DNA of 14,566 nt from an uncultured Lysobacter sp. (GCA_946480055.1 CAMLID010000080.1:1-14566), one strand, 5' to 3'. Shown: positions 1-9,878, counted from the first letter of the stretch. Numbers and translations: made by a program. The notes: generated by a model not told the origin, from the sequence alone.

Positions 1-12
1 CGTTGCATGCTG

Positions 13-99
13 GCTTTGGGGTAGGAGCGGCGTGAGCCGCGACCTGCGCGGGTGGTCGAAGGGACGTGGTCGCGACTTACGTCGCTCCTACCCCAAAGC
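13..99. repeat. REP inverted pair, GTAG class, copy 1
   Basis: Two REP units face each other. The left arm begins GCTTTGGGGTAGGAGCGGC. The right arm is its reverse complement ending CTCCTACCCCAAAGC. Each unit has a GTAG foot followed by a five-base-pair hairpin. The left hairpin is GCGGC-GTGA-GCCGC and the right one, read on the minus strand, is GCGAC-GTAA-GTCGC, so the stem is kept by paired changes. The linker contains GGTCGAAG. The form matches the GTRG-type REPs mobilised by REP-associated tyrosine transposases (RAYTs) in xanthomonads; no RAYT gene is in the window. Confidence 0.85.
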
Positions 100-133
100 A
101 GATTCCATCGCGACGACGCGGTCGCTGCATTTT

Positions 134-204
134 GTAGGAGCGGCGTGAGCCGCGACCTGCGCGGGTGGCCGAAGGGGCGTGGTCGCGGCTTGCGTCGCTC
201 CTAC
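134..204. repeat. REP inverted pair, GTAG class, copy 2
   Basis: This is a second GTAG-class pair 35 bases after copy 1, in the same orientation and with nearly the same linker (GGCCGAAG). The left hairpin is perfect. The right one, read on the minus strand, is GCGAC-GCAA-GCCGC and has one mismatch, so this arm has begun to decay. The outer arms are shorter than in copy 1 because the left TTTGGGG extension is missing. It ends 31 bases beyond the stop codon of the minus-strand glycosyltransferase. Confidence 0.85.
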
Positions 205-234
205 CCGAAAGCGGTAGTGGGCCTCGGGTGAAGC

Positions 235-1218
235 TCAGGCCTGGTGCAGGCCGAACCAGCTGCGCGGCAACAGCAGCTTCAGTGCGCGCTCGGCGCTCTT
301 GCGACGCAGGCCGGGTTGCAGCAGGCCGCGCAGCACCGGGCCCAGCCAGTGGCGGCGTTTGTGCTTGAGGATGGCTTCGCGGGCGTCGGCTTCGATGCGG
401 TACATCGCCAGCACGTTGCGGGCGTCGCGCAGCGGGCGGCCGCGCAGTTCGGGCATCTGCCGCAGGCAGTGTTCGAGGTCGTCGGCGGTGCCGCGGTAGA
501 ACTGCACGGTGCGTTCGTAGCGGCGGCGCACGGCGACTTCGGGCGCTTCGTCGCGGGCGAACACGCAGCCGCTGACGCTGCCGGGGTGGCGGCGGTATTG
601 CAGCAGCGGCTGGCGCAGGCACAGCGACTGCCCGAGCAGGGCGCCGCGCAGGCTCAGGGCGTTGTCTTCGATCGGGCCGAGCAGCGGGCCGAAGCGGTCG
701 TAGACCTCGCGCCGGAACGCGAGGGTGGCGCCGAGCAGGCCGATCAGACGCCCCACGCGCACGTAGTAGTCGAGTTCGTAGCGCTCCGGGCGGCGCCGGA
801 AACGGATGTCGATGCGTTCGCCGTCGGCGTCGATGCAGTCGAAGTCGCTGCCCAACACCATCGCCTCGGGCGCTTCCGCGAACGCGCGCAGGGTGGTCGC
901 GACGCGTTCGGGGTAGGCGATGTCGTCGCCGGCCATCATCACCACGACTTCGCCGCGCACCAGCGCCATGGCGTCGTTGAAATGCGCGGCGACGCCCAGG
1001 TTGCGCGAGGTGCGGCGCACGCTGACGTCGTGGATGCCGCGGTACTCGGCGACGATCTGGCAGGCGATCTCGAAGGTGCCGTCGTCGGAGCAGTCGTTGG
1101 AGACGATGATCTCGCAGGGCACGGTCTGGGCGAACGCGCCCGCGAGTGCCGCGCGGATGTAGCCGGCGTCGCGGTAGCACAGCAACAGCACGCTGACCGC
1201 GGGTCTGACCGCGGTCAT
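235..1218 (-). CDS. Family 2 glycosyltransferase (GT-A fold)
   Basis: The 327-residue protein transfers a sugar from a nucleotide-sugar donor, probably at the cytoplasmic face of the inner membrane for a surface glycan; the acceptor is unknown. The N-terminal half has GT2 features in order: a hydrophobic strand VSVLLLCYRD (residues 8-17), the nucleotide-binding NDCSDDGT (41-48), and the DXD-like metal site AGDD (96-99) after VVVMM. An RREVYDRFG segment lies further on. No transmembrane helix is obvious. The ATG at 1218 was chosen because the fold starts almost at once. An in-frame ATG at 1248 would add ten residues, and neither has a good ribosome binding site. It lies 42 bases downstream of maeB on the same strand and may be cotranscribed. 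The fold is confident; the substrate is not. Confidence 0.85.
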   Translation of the reverse strand: MTAVRPAVSVLLLCYRDAGYIRAALAGAFAQTVPCEIIVSNDCSDDGTFEIACQIVAEYRGIHDVSVRRTSRNLGVAAHFNDAMALVRGEVVVMMAGDDIAYPERVATTLRAFAEAPEAMVLGSDFDCIDADGERIDIRFRRRPERYELDYYVRVGRLIGLLGATLAFRREVYDRFGPLLGPIEDNALSLRGALLGQSLCLRQPLLQYRRHPGSVSGCVFARDEAPEVAVRRRYERTVQFYRGTADDLEHCLRQMPELRGRPLRDARNVLAMYRIEADAREAILKHKRRHWLGPVLRGLLQPGLRRKSAERALKLLLPRSWFGLHQA

Positions 1219-1260
1219 CGGCGTGATGCAGGCGCCCCCCTCGCCCATGTCAGCGCTGCG

Positions 1261-3561
<2,301 letters not shown>

Positions 3562-3592
3562 CGGTTTTTCAGACCACGGGCGCGGGCCGTCG

Positions 3593-3598
3593 ATTCTA
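3593..3598 (-). promoter_or_regulatory. Possible -10 box of maeB
   Basis: TAGAAT on the minus strand, in the context CGGCTAGAATCG, ends 31 bases before the maeB ATG. A transcript would start near 3586 with a leader of about 25 bases. No convincing -35 hexamer lies at the expected distance. The same CGGCTAG context occurs before alaA. Confidence 0.35.
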
Positions 3599-3687
3599 GC
3601 CGTATTCCCGGAACCGCCGCTGACGCCCGCGTATGGCCGTATGGTCTTGCGCGCGGCCAGCGCACACAATGCGCGACCGGAGGCGCA

Positions 3688-5034
3688 ATGAACCCCAATC
3701 CCCCGCGGTCCTGGCCGCAATGGACTCTGCCGATCGCGGCCCTGGCGGGCGTGCTGCTGGCCCAGGCGCTGCTGGTGTTCAACCCCGGCTATTACAGCCA
3801 CGACGAGTTGCAGTGGGCGGCCTTCGCCGGCCAGCACCCGGGTTGGCATTTCCGCGATTACCTGTGGTCGGACGTGCAGTCCTTCCAGTACCGGCCGCTG
3901 ACGTTCTCGCTGTGGCTGTGGCTGTCCGAGCACCTGTTCGCGCGGCCGATGCTCTTCCACGGCCTGATGGTGACGCTGGGCGGGCTCAATGCGGCGATGC
4001 TGGCGGTGCTGCTGCGCCGCTTCGGCGTGGCCGCGGGGCCGGCGCTGGGCGGCGCGCTGGTATTCGCGCTGGGTCCGTTCGCGGCCCTGACCCACGGCTG
4101 GGTCGGCACCCTGGCGGACCTGATCTGGGTCGGCTGCGCGCTGCTGATCGCCCTGCTGGCGCAACGCGAACGGCCGGGCTGGGCGAGTTGGGTCGCGGTG
4201 TTCGCGCTGACCTCGCTGGCGCTGCTGGCCAAGGAGGCCGGCATCGTGATCCCGGCCCTGCTCGGCCTGGCCTGGCTGTTCCTGGGCCGCCGCCGCGAAT
4301 GGCTGATCGCGGCCGTGGTCGCGGGCCTGCCGGTCGCGATCTATCTGGCCCTGCGCATCGGCGTGCTGCTGTTCTCGCCGCGCGAGGCCGTCAATTACGG
4401 CTGGAGCTTCGCCTTCATCCCCGAGCGTTGGGTCGAATACCAGCTGTATCCGCCGATCGCGACCAAGATGGCGATCGCCGGCACACTTTCGCGCGGCCTG
4501 GGCGACGGCCGGGTCTGGCTGGCGATCCTGGTCTGGCTGGCGACGGCGGCGGCGTTGTGGCGGGTCGGCGCGCGCTGGTGCCTGGGCTGGCTGCTGGCCG
4601 GCACCGCGGCGCTGGGGCCGGTGATGATCCTGGCCGAATCGGCCAATCAGTACGGTTACGGCTACGCCGCCGCGACCGCGGCGGTGTGCGCGGCGGCTTG
4701 GCCGCGGATGCGGCGCTGGGGCCGGGTGGTGCTGGTGATCTCGGCGCTGTTGAGCGTCTGGCACGGCGTCAACGTGATGCGGCGCATGCACGAGGTCGGC
4801 ACCATCCAGGCGGTGTACTCGCCGGCGCTGGCGCGCGCGGTGGCGCAGGCCCCGGCCGGCGGCGTGCGCCTGAAGCTGGCCGATCTGGGCCAGGAGTGGA
4901 TCTACCTGCGGCTGTCGCACGAGATTCCGAGCTATGCCGGGGTCGAGATCGGCGGGCGGGTGAAGCTGGTCGCGGCCGGCGAGGCGGCGGATTACGAGAT
5001 TCAGCGCGACGGGTCGCTCAAGCCGTTGCGTTGA
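3688..5034 (+). CDS. Multi-pass membrane protein, probable GT-C glycosyltransferase
   Basis: The 448-residue protein is mostly hydrophobic, with roughly nine or ten membrane helices; the first spans residues 13-31. It has the layout of polyisoprenyl-phosphate-sugar-dependent GT-C enzymes of the PMT/ArnT type. The first external loop carries the acidic pair SHDE (37-40), followed by YRPL (68-71) and, after several helices, AKEAG (181-185), a combination seen in GT-C families. The last 80 residues or so are soluble. It would add a sugar from a lipid carrier to a periplasmic acceptor, which cannot be named. The ATG at 3688 has GGAGG four bases upstream, the best Shine-Dalgarno match in the window. 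It is divergent from maeB and stands alone. The topology is certain and the transferase role is inferred. Confidence 0.8.
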   Translation: MNPNPPRSWPQWTLPIAALAGVLLAQALLVFNPGYYSHDELQWAAFAGQHPGWHFRDYLWSDVQSFQYRPLTFSLWLWLSEHLFARPMLFHGLMVTLGGLNAAMLAVLLRRFGVAAGPALGGALVFALGPFAALTHGWVGTLADLIWVGCALLIALLAQRERPGWASWVAVFALTSLALLAKEAGIVIPALLGLAWLFLGRRREWLIAAVVAGLPVAIYLALRIGVLLFSPREAVNYGWSFAFIPERWVEYQLYPPIATKMAIAGTLSRGLGDGRVWLAILVWLATAAALWRVGARWCLGWLLAGTAALGPVMILAESANQYGYGYAAATAAVCAAAWPRMRRWGRVVLVISALLSVWHGVNVMRRMHEVGTIQAVYSPALARAVAQAPAGGVRLKLADLGQEWIYLRLSHEIPSYAGVEIGGRVKLVAAGEAADYEIQRDGSLKPLR

Positions 5035-5069
5035 GCGCTCGCCGCGATCGATCACTGCGTCAGGCGACG

Positions 5070-5150
5070 CTTTCTGTGGGAGCGGCGTAAGCCGCGATCG
5101 CACACCCTCGGCTACGTCGAAATCGCGGCTCACGCCGCTCCCACAGGAAG
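5070..5150. repeat. REP inverted pair, GTGG class, copy 3
   Basis: The left arm CTTTCTGTGGGAGCGGCG is matched by the right arm CGCCGCTCCCACAGGAAG with one mismatch. The inner hairpins are GCGGC-GTAA-GCCGC and, on the minus strand, GCGGC-GTGA-GCCGC. The linker reads CTCGGCTACGTCGAA, which is the reverse orientation of the AGCCGAAG core seen in most other copies. It lies 36 bases past the stop of the GT-C-like gene. Confidence 0.85.
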
Positions 5151-5203
5151 CAAGCGCTTCCTTCTCGTCCAGACGTGTTGCTCGGATGACACGAGCACTG
5201 CCT

Positions 5204-5274
5204 GTAGGAGCGGCGCAAGCCGCGACCCGCGCAGGCAGCCGAAGCTACGTGGTCGCGGCTTACGCCGCTCCTAC
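5204..5274. repeat. REP inverted pair, GTAG class, copy 4
   Basis: This is a GTAG-class pair with hairpins GCGGC-GCAA-GCCGC (left) and GCGGC-GTAA-GCCGC (right, minus strand). The linker has CAGCCGAAG. The right arm keeps the CCCCAAAGC extension but the left arm does not. It follows the GTGG-class copy 3 after 53 bases in the convergent gap. Confidence 0.85.
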
Positions 5275-5316
5275 CCCAAAGCACGGCGCTGGACTGAGCG
5301 CGACGACGAAAGCGAT

Positions 5317-5370
5317 GCCTTCTGTGGGAGCGAGTGTCGGCCTAACGAAATTCCCGTGGGGTGACGCTCC
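5317..5370. repeat. Decayed GTGG-class REP remnant
   Basis: The string GCCTTCTGTGGGAGCG matches the outer arm of the GTGG class, but the hairpin that should follow is absent. A short reverse complement of GGAGCG is found at 5365-5370. This looks like a broken or eroded copy. Around it, 5275-5390 holds nothing else recognisable. Confidence 0.5.
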
Positions 5371-5390
5371 GGCAAAGCGCGAGGCCGCCG

Positions 5391-6665
5391 TTACACGTCC
5401 GGCGCGCTGCCCGTATCGGCGATGCTGTCCAGGCGGATGCGGTTGGCGAACAGCGAGAATGCGAGCATGCCGGCCAGGCCGTTGGCGCGCTGGATCCACG
5501 GCGGCATCCAGCGCGGCGGCTTGATCGCACCGTCCTGGAACAGCGGTTCGAAGCGCTGCACGTCGGCCAGGGTCATCTTGCCGGCGAACAGCCAGCGGCA
5601 CAGGTGCAACTTGCCGCTGCGCAGGGCCCAGCGGAAGAAGGTGTGCACGCCGACCAGGCCGCGCAGGTAGACGGTGTCCTTGGTGAAGGCCGCGCCGCCG
5701 TGGGTCGGCACGCCGCGGAACACGCGCTGGGCCGAGGCGAAGCTGTCCTCGTGGGATTGGCCGGCGTCGAGGAAGTAGCGGAACACCTGGATGAAGTCGG
5801 CGCCGTCCAAGGCCATCGCCACCGCTTCGATGCGCAGGCTCAGACGCTTCATACGGCCGATGTCGATGCTGCCGGTGATCTGCTCGGCGAAGGTCGCCAG
5901 GCCTTCCTGGGTCGCGGTGCTGCGCGGCGAGGCCAGGGCCAGGCTCGGCAGCACGTGCTGCTCGCGGCCGTTGAGCGCGGTCAGCGAGTGCACGAAGGCT
6001 TCGTGTTGCAACAACTGGTCGCGGTCGTAGTCGCTGAAGGCGGCGCCGCTGCGCAAGCGAATGCGGGTGGCGCCGGCGGCGGCCTTGGCGATCAGGTCCG
6101 GGTCCAGGATGACTTCGATCACGCGGCCGTCGAAGTAGTCGTCGAGGTCGCGCTGCAGTTGCAGATGCAGGGCGGTGGCCGAGATCTTGACCGTCTCGGC
6201 CGGCGACATCAGCTCGTGGTCGAGCTCGTCGGCGATCGAGATGAAATGGCGCGCGGCTTCGCGCGTGCTCGGGCCGTGGCCGGGCAGCGGCTCGTCGGGC
6301 TTGCCGAACAGGTCGATCGACAGCGCGGTCACGCGCGCGCTGCCCAGTGCTTCCAGCAGTTCGGCGGCGGTGCCCCAGCTGCGCGCGGACTCGCCCAGGT
6401 ACTGGCCCAGCGGATGATCGGGGTCGGCTTCGGCGGCGACTGCGGCCAGTTCGCGCCGGACTTCGCTGAAATCGAGCTTGGGGTAGGCGATCTGCGGCAG
6501 GGCGGCGTTGCCGCGCGCGTAGTCGGCCAGGAACTGCACTTCCAGTCCGGCCGGCCAGCTCGCCAAGGTCAGCAGCTTGATCTCGCGCGCGGCGCGGACC
6601 ATGCGCGCGTCCAGCAGCGCGTGGTGCTGGATGTCGGCGGGCAGACCGGGCGGGAGGCTGCTCAT
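5391..6665 (-). CDS. DUF1704 / QEGLA-motif putative metallopeptidase
   Basis: The 424-residue protein belongs to the DUF1704 family, often annotated as a flavohemoglobin expression-modulating QEGLA motif protein. It shows HEAFVH (residues 221-226), an HExxxH zinc motif, and TQEGLA (252-257), whose glutamate is the expected third zinc ligand. The eukaryotic member MATCAP is a tubulin tyrosine carboxypeptidase with the same HExxxH plus glutamate arrangement, so a carboxypeptidase or related hydrolase activity is a fair inference. The bacterial substrate is unknown and the flavohemoglobin label is weakly founded. There is no signal peptide, so it is probably cytoplasmic. Its start lies 7 bases after the rsgA stop on the same strand, suggesting cotranscription. 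No glutathione synthetase-like or N-formylglutamate amidohydrolase gene, which I recall as frequent neighbours of this family, is present nearby. Confidence 0.88.
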   Translation of the reverse strand: MSSLPPGLPADIQHHALLDARMVRAAREIKLLTLASWPAGLEVQFLADYARGNAALPQIAYPKLDFSEVRRELAAVAAEADPDHPLGQYLGESARSWGTAAELLEALGSARVTALSIDLFGKPDEPLPGHGPSTREAARHFISIADELDHELMSPAETVKISATALHLQLQRDLDDYFDGRVIEVILDPDLIAKAAAGATRIRLRSGAAFSDYDRDQLLQHEAFVHSLTALNGREQHVLPSLALASPRSTATQEGLATFAEQITGSIDIGRMKRLSLRIEAVAMALDGADFIQVFRYFLDAGQSHEDSFASAQRVFRGVPTHGGAAFTKDTVYLRGLVGVHTFFRWALRSGKLHLCRWLFAGKMTLADVQRFEPLFQDGAIKPPRWMPPWIQRANGLAGMLAFSLFANRIRLDSIADTGSAPDV

Positions 6666-6672
6666 GGGCGGC

Positions 6673-7794
6673 TCAGTGCTTGCCGTACTTTTCGTCCAGG
6701 CGCTTGTTCAGCGCCTTGCCCAGGACTTTTTCCTGCGAGTTCTGCGCGCGCCGGTTGGCGAGCTTGTTGGCGGCGCCGGCGACTTCGTCGCGCAGCTTGA
6801 CGTAGCTGGCGAAGCGCCGCGGATCGAGCTTGCCGGTTTCGATCGCCGCGCGCACCGCGCAACCGGGCTCGCGTGCGTGCGAGCAGTCGCGGAACTTGCA
6901 CTGCTCGGTCAAGGCTTCGATGTCGCTGAAGTTCTCGGCGACGTTTTCCTCGCCGGTGGGCTTGAGCTCGCGCATGCCCGGGGTGTCGATCAGGCAGCCG
7001 CCGGTGGGTAGCGGAATCAGCGCGCGGTGGGTGGTGGTGTGGCGGCCGCGGTCGTCGCTGCTGCGCACCGCGCCGGTCTTCATGCGCTCGGTCCCGAGCA
7101 GGGTGTTGGTCAGGGTCGACTTGCCGGCGCCGGAGGAGCCGACCAGCACCGCGGTGCGGCCGGGCTGCAGCCAGGGGTTGAGCGCGGCGACCGAGTCCGG
7201 GTCCTTGGCGTTGACCGCGCGCACGGCGATGTTCTGCGCGGCCAGCTCGACCAGGGTCGCCATCGCCTCGGGCAGGGTTTCGGGGTCGGCGGCCGCGGCC
7301 AGGTCGGACTTGGTCAGCACGATCACCGGCTCGGCGCCGCCGCTGACCAGCATCAGGTAGCGCTCGATCCGGCGCGGGTTGAAGTCCGCGTCCAGGCCGC
7401 AAACGATGAATACGGTGTCGACGTTGGCCGCGATCAGCTGCTGCTTGTAGTGCTCGCCGGCGGCGCCGCGCTTGATCGCGGTACGACGGGGCAGCAGGGC
7501 GACGATCTTGCGGTTGCCGCCGTCGGCGCCCTCGATCAGGACCCAGTCGCCCACGCCCGGGCGCTGCTCGGGCGGGAAGCGCGGGCGCTGCCATTCCGGC
7601 AGGGATTCGACCGGGAAACCGCTTTCAGGGCCGTCGGCGACCACATAGCCGCTGCGGTGCTGCTCGATCACCCGCACCGGGCGGGCCGCCGGATGGGCCG
7701 CCAGCGCCTCGCGCCAGCTCGGTTCGGTCGGCAGCGACTCCCCGTCCGGCAGGGGCCAGCCGATCGCCAGCAGCGCGGTGAGTTCGGGGGTCAA
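6673..7794 (-). CDS. rsgA: Ribosome small-subunit-dependent GTPase RsgA
   Basis: RsgA is a circularly permuted GTPase that checks late 30S subunit maturation. In order, the 373 residues show an OB-fold (about 38-105), G4 TKSD (161-164), G5-like NAK (195-197), the P-loop GSSGAGKST (219-227), a threonine-rich switch I region (253-255), G3 DTPGM (270-274), and a zinc site from C299, C304, H306 and C312. The G4-G5-G1-G3 order is the diagnostic permutation. No ATG lies in frame near the N-terminus. The TTG at 7794 was chosen because the conserved IGWP segment begins ten codons later and a -10-like box lies 29 bases upstream. The start is therefore uncertain. An eight-codon ATG frame ends in a TGA overlapping this TTG. 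The DUF1704 gene follows closely downstream. Confidence 0.93.
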   Translation of the reverse strand: MTPELTALLAIGWPLPDGESLPTEPSWREALAAHPAARPVRVIEQHRSGYVVADGPESGFPVESLPEWQRPRFPPEQRPGVGDWVLIEGADGGNRKIVALLPRRTAIKRGAAGEHYKQQLIAANVDTVFIVCGLDADFNPRRIERYLMLVSGGAEPVIVLTKSDLAAAADPETLPEAMATLVELAAQNIAVRAVNAKDPDSVAALNPWLQPGRTAVLVGSSGAGKSTLTNTLLGTERMKTGAVRSSDDRGRHTTTHRALIPLPTGGCLIDTPGMRELKPTGEENVAENFSDIEALTEQCKFRDCSHAREPGCAVRAAIETGKLDPRRFASYVKLRDEVAGAANKLANRRAQNSQEKVLGKALNKRLDEKYGKH

Positions 7795-7817
7795 GACAGG
7801 GCGGACGGGCTGTGCAT
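7791..7817 (-). other. Possible leader mini-ORF overlapping the rsgA start
   Basis: On the minus strand an ATG at 7817 opens an eight-codon frame, MHSPSALS, which ends in TGA at 7793-7791. That stop overlaps the proposed TTG start of rsgA (7794-7792) by two bases, in the pattern TTGA. The -10-like TAGAAT at 7829-7824 would place the transcript start at or next to this ATG, so the mini-ORF could be translated leaderless and coupled to rsgA. A one-base sequencing or assembly error making this ATG the true rsgA start is an equally good explanation. Confidence 0.3.
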
Positions 7818-7823
7818 GGCCGG

Positions 7824-7829
7824 ATTCTA
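7824..7829 (-). promoter_or_regulatory. Possible -10 box of rsgA
   Basis: The minus strand reads TATGTAGAATCC, giving TAGAAT as a -10 hexamer 29 bases before the TTG start. No clear -35 box is visible. The predicted transcript start is about 7817. Confidence 0.35.
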
Positions 7830-7941
7830 CATAGGCGGCCGTGTCGGCGACGCCGCGAGCGCCGCCGCGGATCGCTACGCAGCGCACAAAGGCGGCGCCA
7901 GGGGCCGCGTCGCGGCGGCTGTTTCGGCGCGCCGATTCGGC

Positions 7942-7947
7942 TAGTCT
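7942..7947 (+). promoter_or_regulatory. Possible -10 box of alaA
   Basis: TAGTCT sits in the context CGGCTAGTCTGG, sharing CGGCTAG with the candidate maeB box. It would give a leader of about 27 bases before the ATG at 7981. No -35 hexamer or Shine-Dalgarno sequence stands out. Confidence 0.3.
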
Positions 7948-7980
7948 GGCGGGTATTCCGCTCAAAACACCGCCCCCGCA

Positions 7981-9234
7981 ATGTCCCAGCCCCCCTTGAA
8001 GACCCGCGAACGCCTGTCCGAAGTCCGTTACGAAATCCGCGGCGAACTCGCCCGGCGCGCCCGCGAACTCGAGGCCCAGGGCCGCAAGCAGATCAAGCTC
8101 AACATCGGCAACCCCGGCGCGTTCGGTTTCCGCGCCCCCGAGCATCTGCAGCGCGCGATCGCCGAGCGCATCGCCGACACCGACCCCTACACCCATCAGC
8201 AGGGCCTGCCGGCCGCGCGCGAAGCCATCGCCGCGTTCCACAAGCAGCGCGGCACGCCCAACGCTTCGCCCGAGCGCGTGTTCGTCGGCAACGGCGTCAG
8301 CGAACTGATCGACCTCAGCCTGCGCGCCCTGCTCAACCCCGGCGACGAAGTGCTGCTGCCCTCGCCCGACTACCCGCTGTGGTCGGCCGCGACCATCCTC
8401 AACGACGGCCGCCCGGTGTATTACCGCTGCCAGCCGGAGAACGGCTTCCTGCCCGATCCGGACGAGATCGAGCAGCTGATCTCCAGCCGCACCCGCGCGA
8501 TCGTGCTGATCAACCCCAACAACCCGACCGGCGCCGCGTATCCGCGCGAGCTGATCGAGAAGATCGTCGCCATCGCCGCGCGCCACAAGTTGCTGCTGAT
8601 GTGCGACGAGATCTACGACTCCATCCTGTACGACGGCGCCCAGTTCACTCCGGTCGCGCCGATCGCCGGCGACCTGCCCTGCCTGAGCTTCGGCGGCCTG
8701 TCCAAGGTCCACCGCGCCTGCGGCTGGCGCGTGGGTTGGGCGGTGCTGTCCGGCGACCCGGTCGCCAGCGGCGACTTCCACCACGCCATGGACCTGCTCG
8801 GTGCGCTGCGCCTGTGCGCCAACGTGCCGGGCCAGTTCGCGATCGAGGCCGCGCTGCACGGCGAGGACACCATTACACCGCTGTGCGCGCCGGGCGGCCG
8901 GCTGTACGAAGCGCGCCGCGCGGTGATCGAAGCGGTCGAGGCCAGCAAGCACCTGCAGCTGGTCGCACCGGCCGGCGCGCTGTACGCCTTCCCGGCCGTG
9001 GCCGGCGCCGCCGCGCAGGGCTTCGACGACCACAAGTTCGCGCTGGAACTGCTGGAAACCGAGGACGTGCTGGTGGTGCCGGGCTCGAGCTTCAACGTCC
9101 CCTACCGCAACCACTTCCGGGTCACTCTGCTGCCGCAGCCGGACGATCTGCGCGAAGTCTTCCACCGCATCGAGCGCGTGCTCGACCGCCACGCCGAGCG
9201 CGCGGCCGAGAGCCAACGCGCCGCCGTCGCCTGA
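7981..9234 (+). CDS. alaA: AlaA-type alanine (glutamate-pyruvate) aminotransferase
   Basis: This 417-residue class I PLP aminotransferase closely resembles E. coli AlaA in order and spacing of blocks: KLNIGNP (39-45) followed by FGFRAP, VGNGVSELI (102-110), PSPDYPLW (127-134), INPNNPTG (177-184), DEIYDSILYD (209-218), LSFGGLSK (235-242) and LRLCANVPGQ. K242 is the PLP lysine, and D209 with R250 complete the cofactor site. The expected reaction is transfer of an amino group from glutamate to pyruvate, making alanine, in the cytoplasm. It is divergent from rsgA and starts a plus-strand run with the hydrolase 8 bases downstream. The ATG has no clear Shine-Dalgarno sequence, as is common here. 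Other keto-acid substrates are possible. Confidence 0.9.
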   Translation: MSQPPLKTRERLSEVRYEIRGELARRARELEAQGRKQIKLNIGNPGAFGFRAPEHLQRAIAERIADTDPYTHQQGLPAAREAIAAFHKQRGTPNASPERVFVGNGVSELIDLSLRALLNPGDEVLLPSPDYPLWSAATILNDGRPVYYRCQPENGFLPDPDEIEQLISSRTRAIVLINPNNPTGAAYPRELIEKIVAIAARHKLLLMCDEIYDSILYDGAQFTPVAPIAGDLPCLSFGGLSKVHRACGWRVGWAVLSGDPVASGDFHHAMDLLGALRLCANVPGQFAIEAALHGEDTITPLCAPGGRLYEARRAVIEAVEASKHLQLVAPAGALYAFPAVAGAAAQGFDDHKFALELLETEDVLVVPGSSFNVPYRNHFRVTLLPQPDDLREVFHRIERVLDRHAERAAESQRAAVA

Positions 9235-9242
9235 GCCGCGCC

Positions 9243-9878
9243 GTGGCCGTGCCGTTGCCGCTGCAGCCCTACCTCGCGCTCGGCGACAGCTACACCATCG
9301 GCGAAGCCGTCGAGGAAGCCGGACGCTGGCCGGTGCAGTTGACCCGCGCCCTGCGCGAGGAAGGCGCGACCCTGGCCTGGCCGCGCATCATCGCGACCAC
9401 CGGCTGGACCACCGACGAACTGAGCTCGGCCCTGGACGCGGCCGAGCCGCTGGGCCGCTGGGAGCTGGTCAGCCTGCTGATCGGCGTCAACAACCAATAT
9501 CGCGCGCGCAGTGTCGCCAACTACATCGGCGAGTACCGCGATCTGCTGCAACGCGCGATCCGCTACGCCGGCGACCGCCCGCAGCGGGTACTGGCGATGT
9601 CGATACCGGACTGGGGCGCGACCGCGTTCGGCCGGAGCGACGCGCGCGGCACGGCGACCATCGGCGCCGAGATCGACGCCTTCAACGACGCCGCGCGCGA
9701 ACTGTGCGAGCGCCAGGGCGTGGCCTGGGTCGACATCACCCCGGTCTCGCGCGAACTCGGCGCCCAGGCCGCGATGCTGGCCGAGGACGGCCTGCACCCG
9801 TCGGCGGCGATGTACACGCAATGGACGCAACTCGCGCTTCCGGTGGCGCGACGCCTGCTCGCCGACGGCGCACGCTGA
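9243..9878 (+). CDS. SGNH/GDSL-family hydrolase
   Basis: The 211-residue protein is a small SGNH esterase or lipase. Block I is ALGDSY (12-17), with S16 as nucleophile. Block III is GVNN (81-84), in place of the common GxND. Block V is DGLHPS (182-187), with D182 and H185 completing the triad. There is no signal peptide, so a cytoplasmic role, for example on acyl esters, is more likely than secretion. The start is the GTG at 9243, 8 bases after the alaA stop; another GTG at 9249 is also possible and the frame is open further upstream. The spacing suggests an operon with alaA. The substrate cannot be told. Confidence 0.85.
   Translation: MAVPLPLQPYLALGDSYTIGEAVEEAGRWPVQLTRALREEGATLAWPRIIATTGWTTDELSSALDAAEPLGRWELVSLLIGVNNQYRARSVANYIGEYRDLLQRAIRYAGDRPQRVLAMSIPDWGATAFGRSDARGTATIGAEIDAFNDAARELCERQGVAWVDITPVSRELGAQAAMLAEDGLHPSAAMYTQWTQLALPVARRLLADGAR

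Noticed and set aside
13..204. Two tandem repeats that could suggest a CRISPR array
   Set aside because: The units are inverted pairs of 70-87 bases with similar linkers, not short direct repeats with unique spacers, and no cas gene is present.
3647..3670. TTGCGC and CACAAT as a promoter for the GT-C-like gene
   Set aside because: The spacer is only 12 bases, too short for a sigma-70 promoter, and neither hexamer is strong.
3562..5133. Minus-strand extension of the maeB frame upstream of 3561
   Set aside because: It is antisense to the membrane protein, rich in Arg, Gln and Pro, and resembles no family; malic enzyme homology starts at 3561.
5060..5284. Short frames translating REP elements, with strings such as GSGVSRD and SRLTPLPQ, also near 10632-11091
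   Set aside because: They are made of inverted repeats on both strands and overlap gene ends. Such peptides recur in GC-rich genomes through REP translation and are not evidence of genes.
7795..9216. Long minus-strand frame antisense to alaA, in frame with rsgA
   Set aside because: RsgA features begin at about 7794. The upstream part is compositional shadow of alaA and crosses a promoter-like gap.
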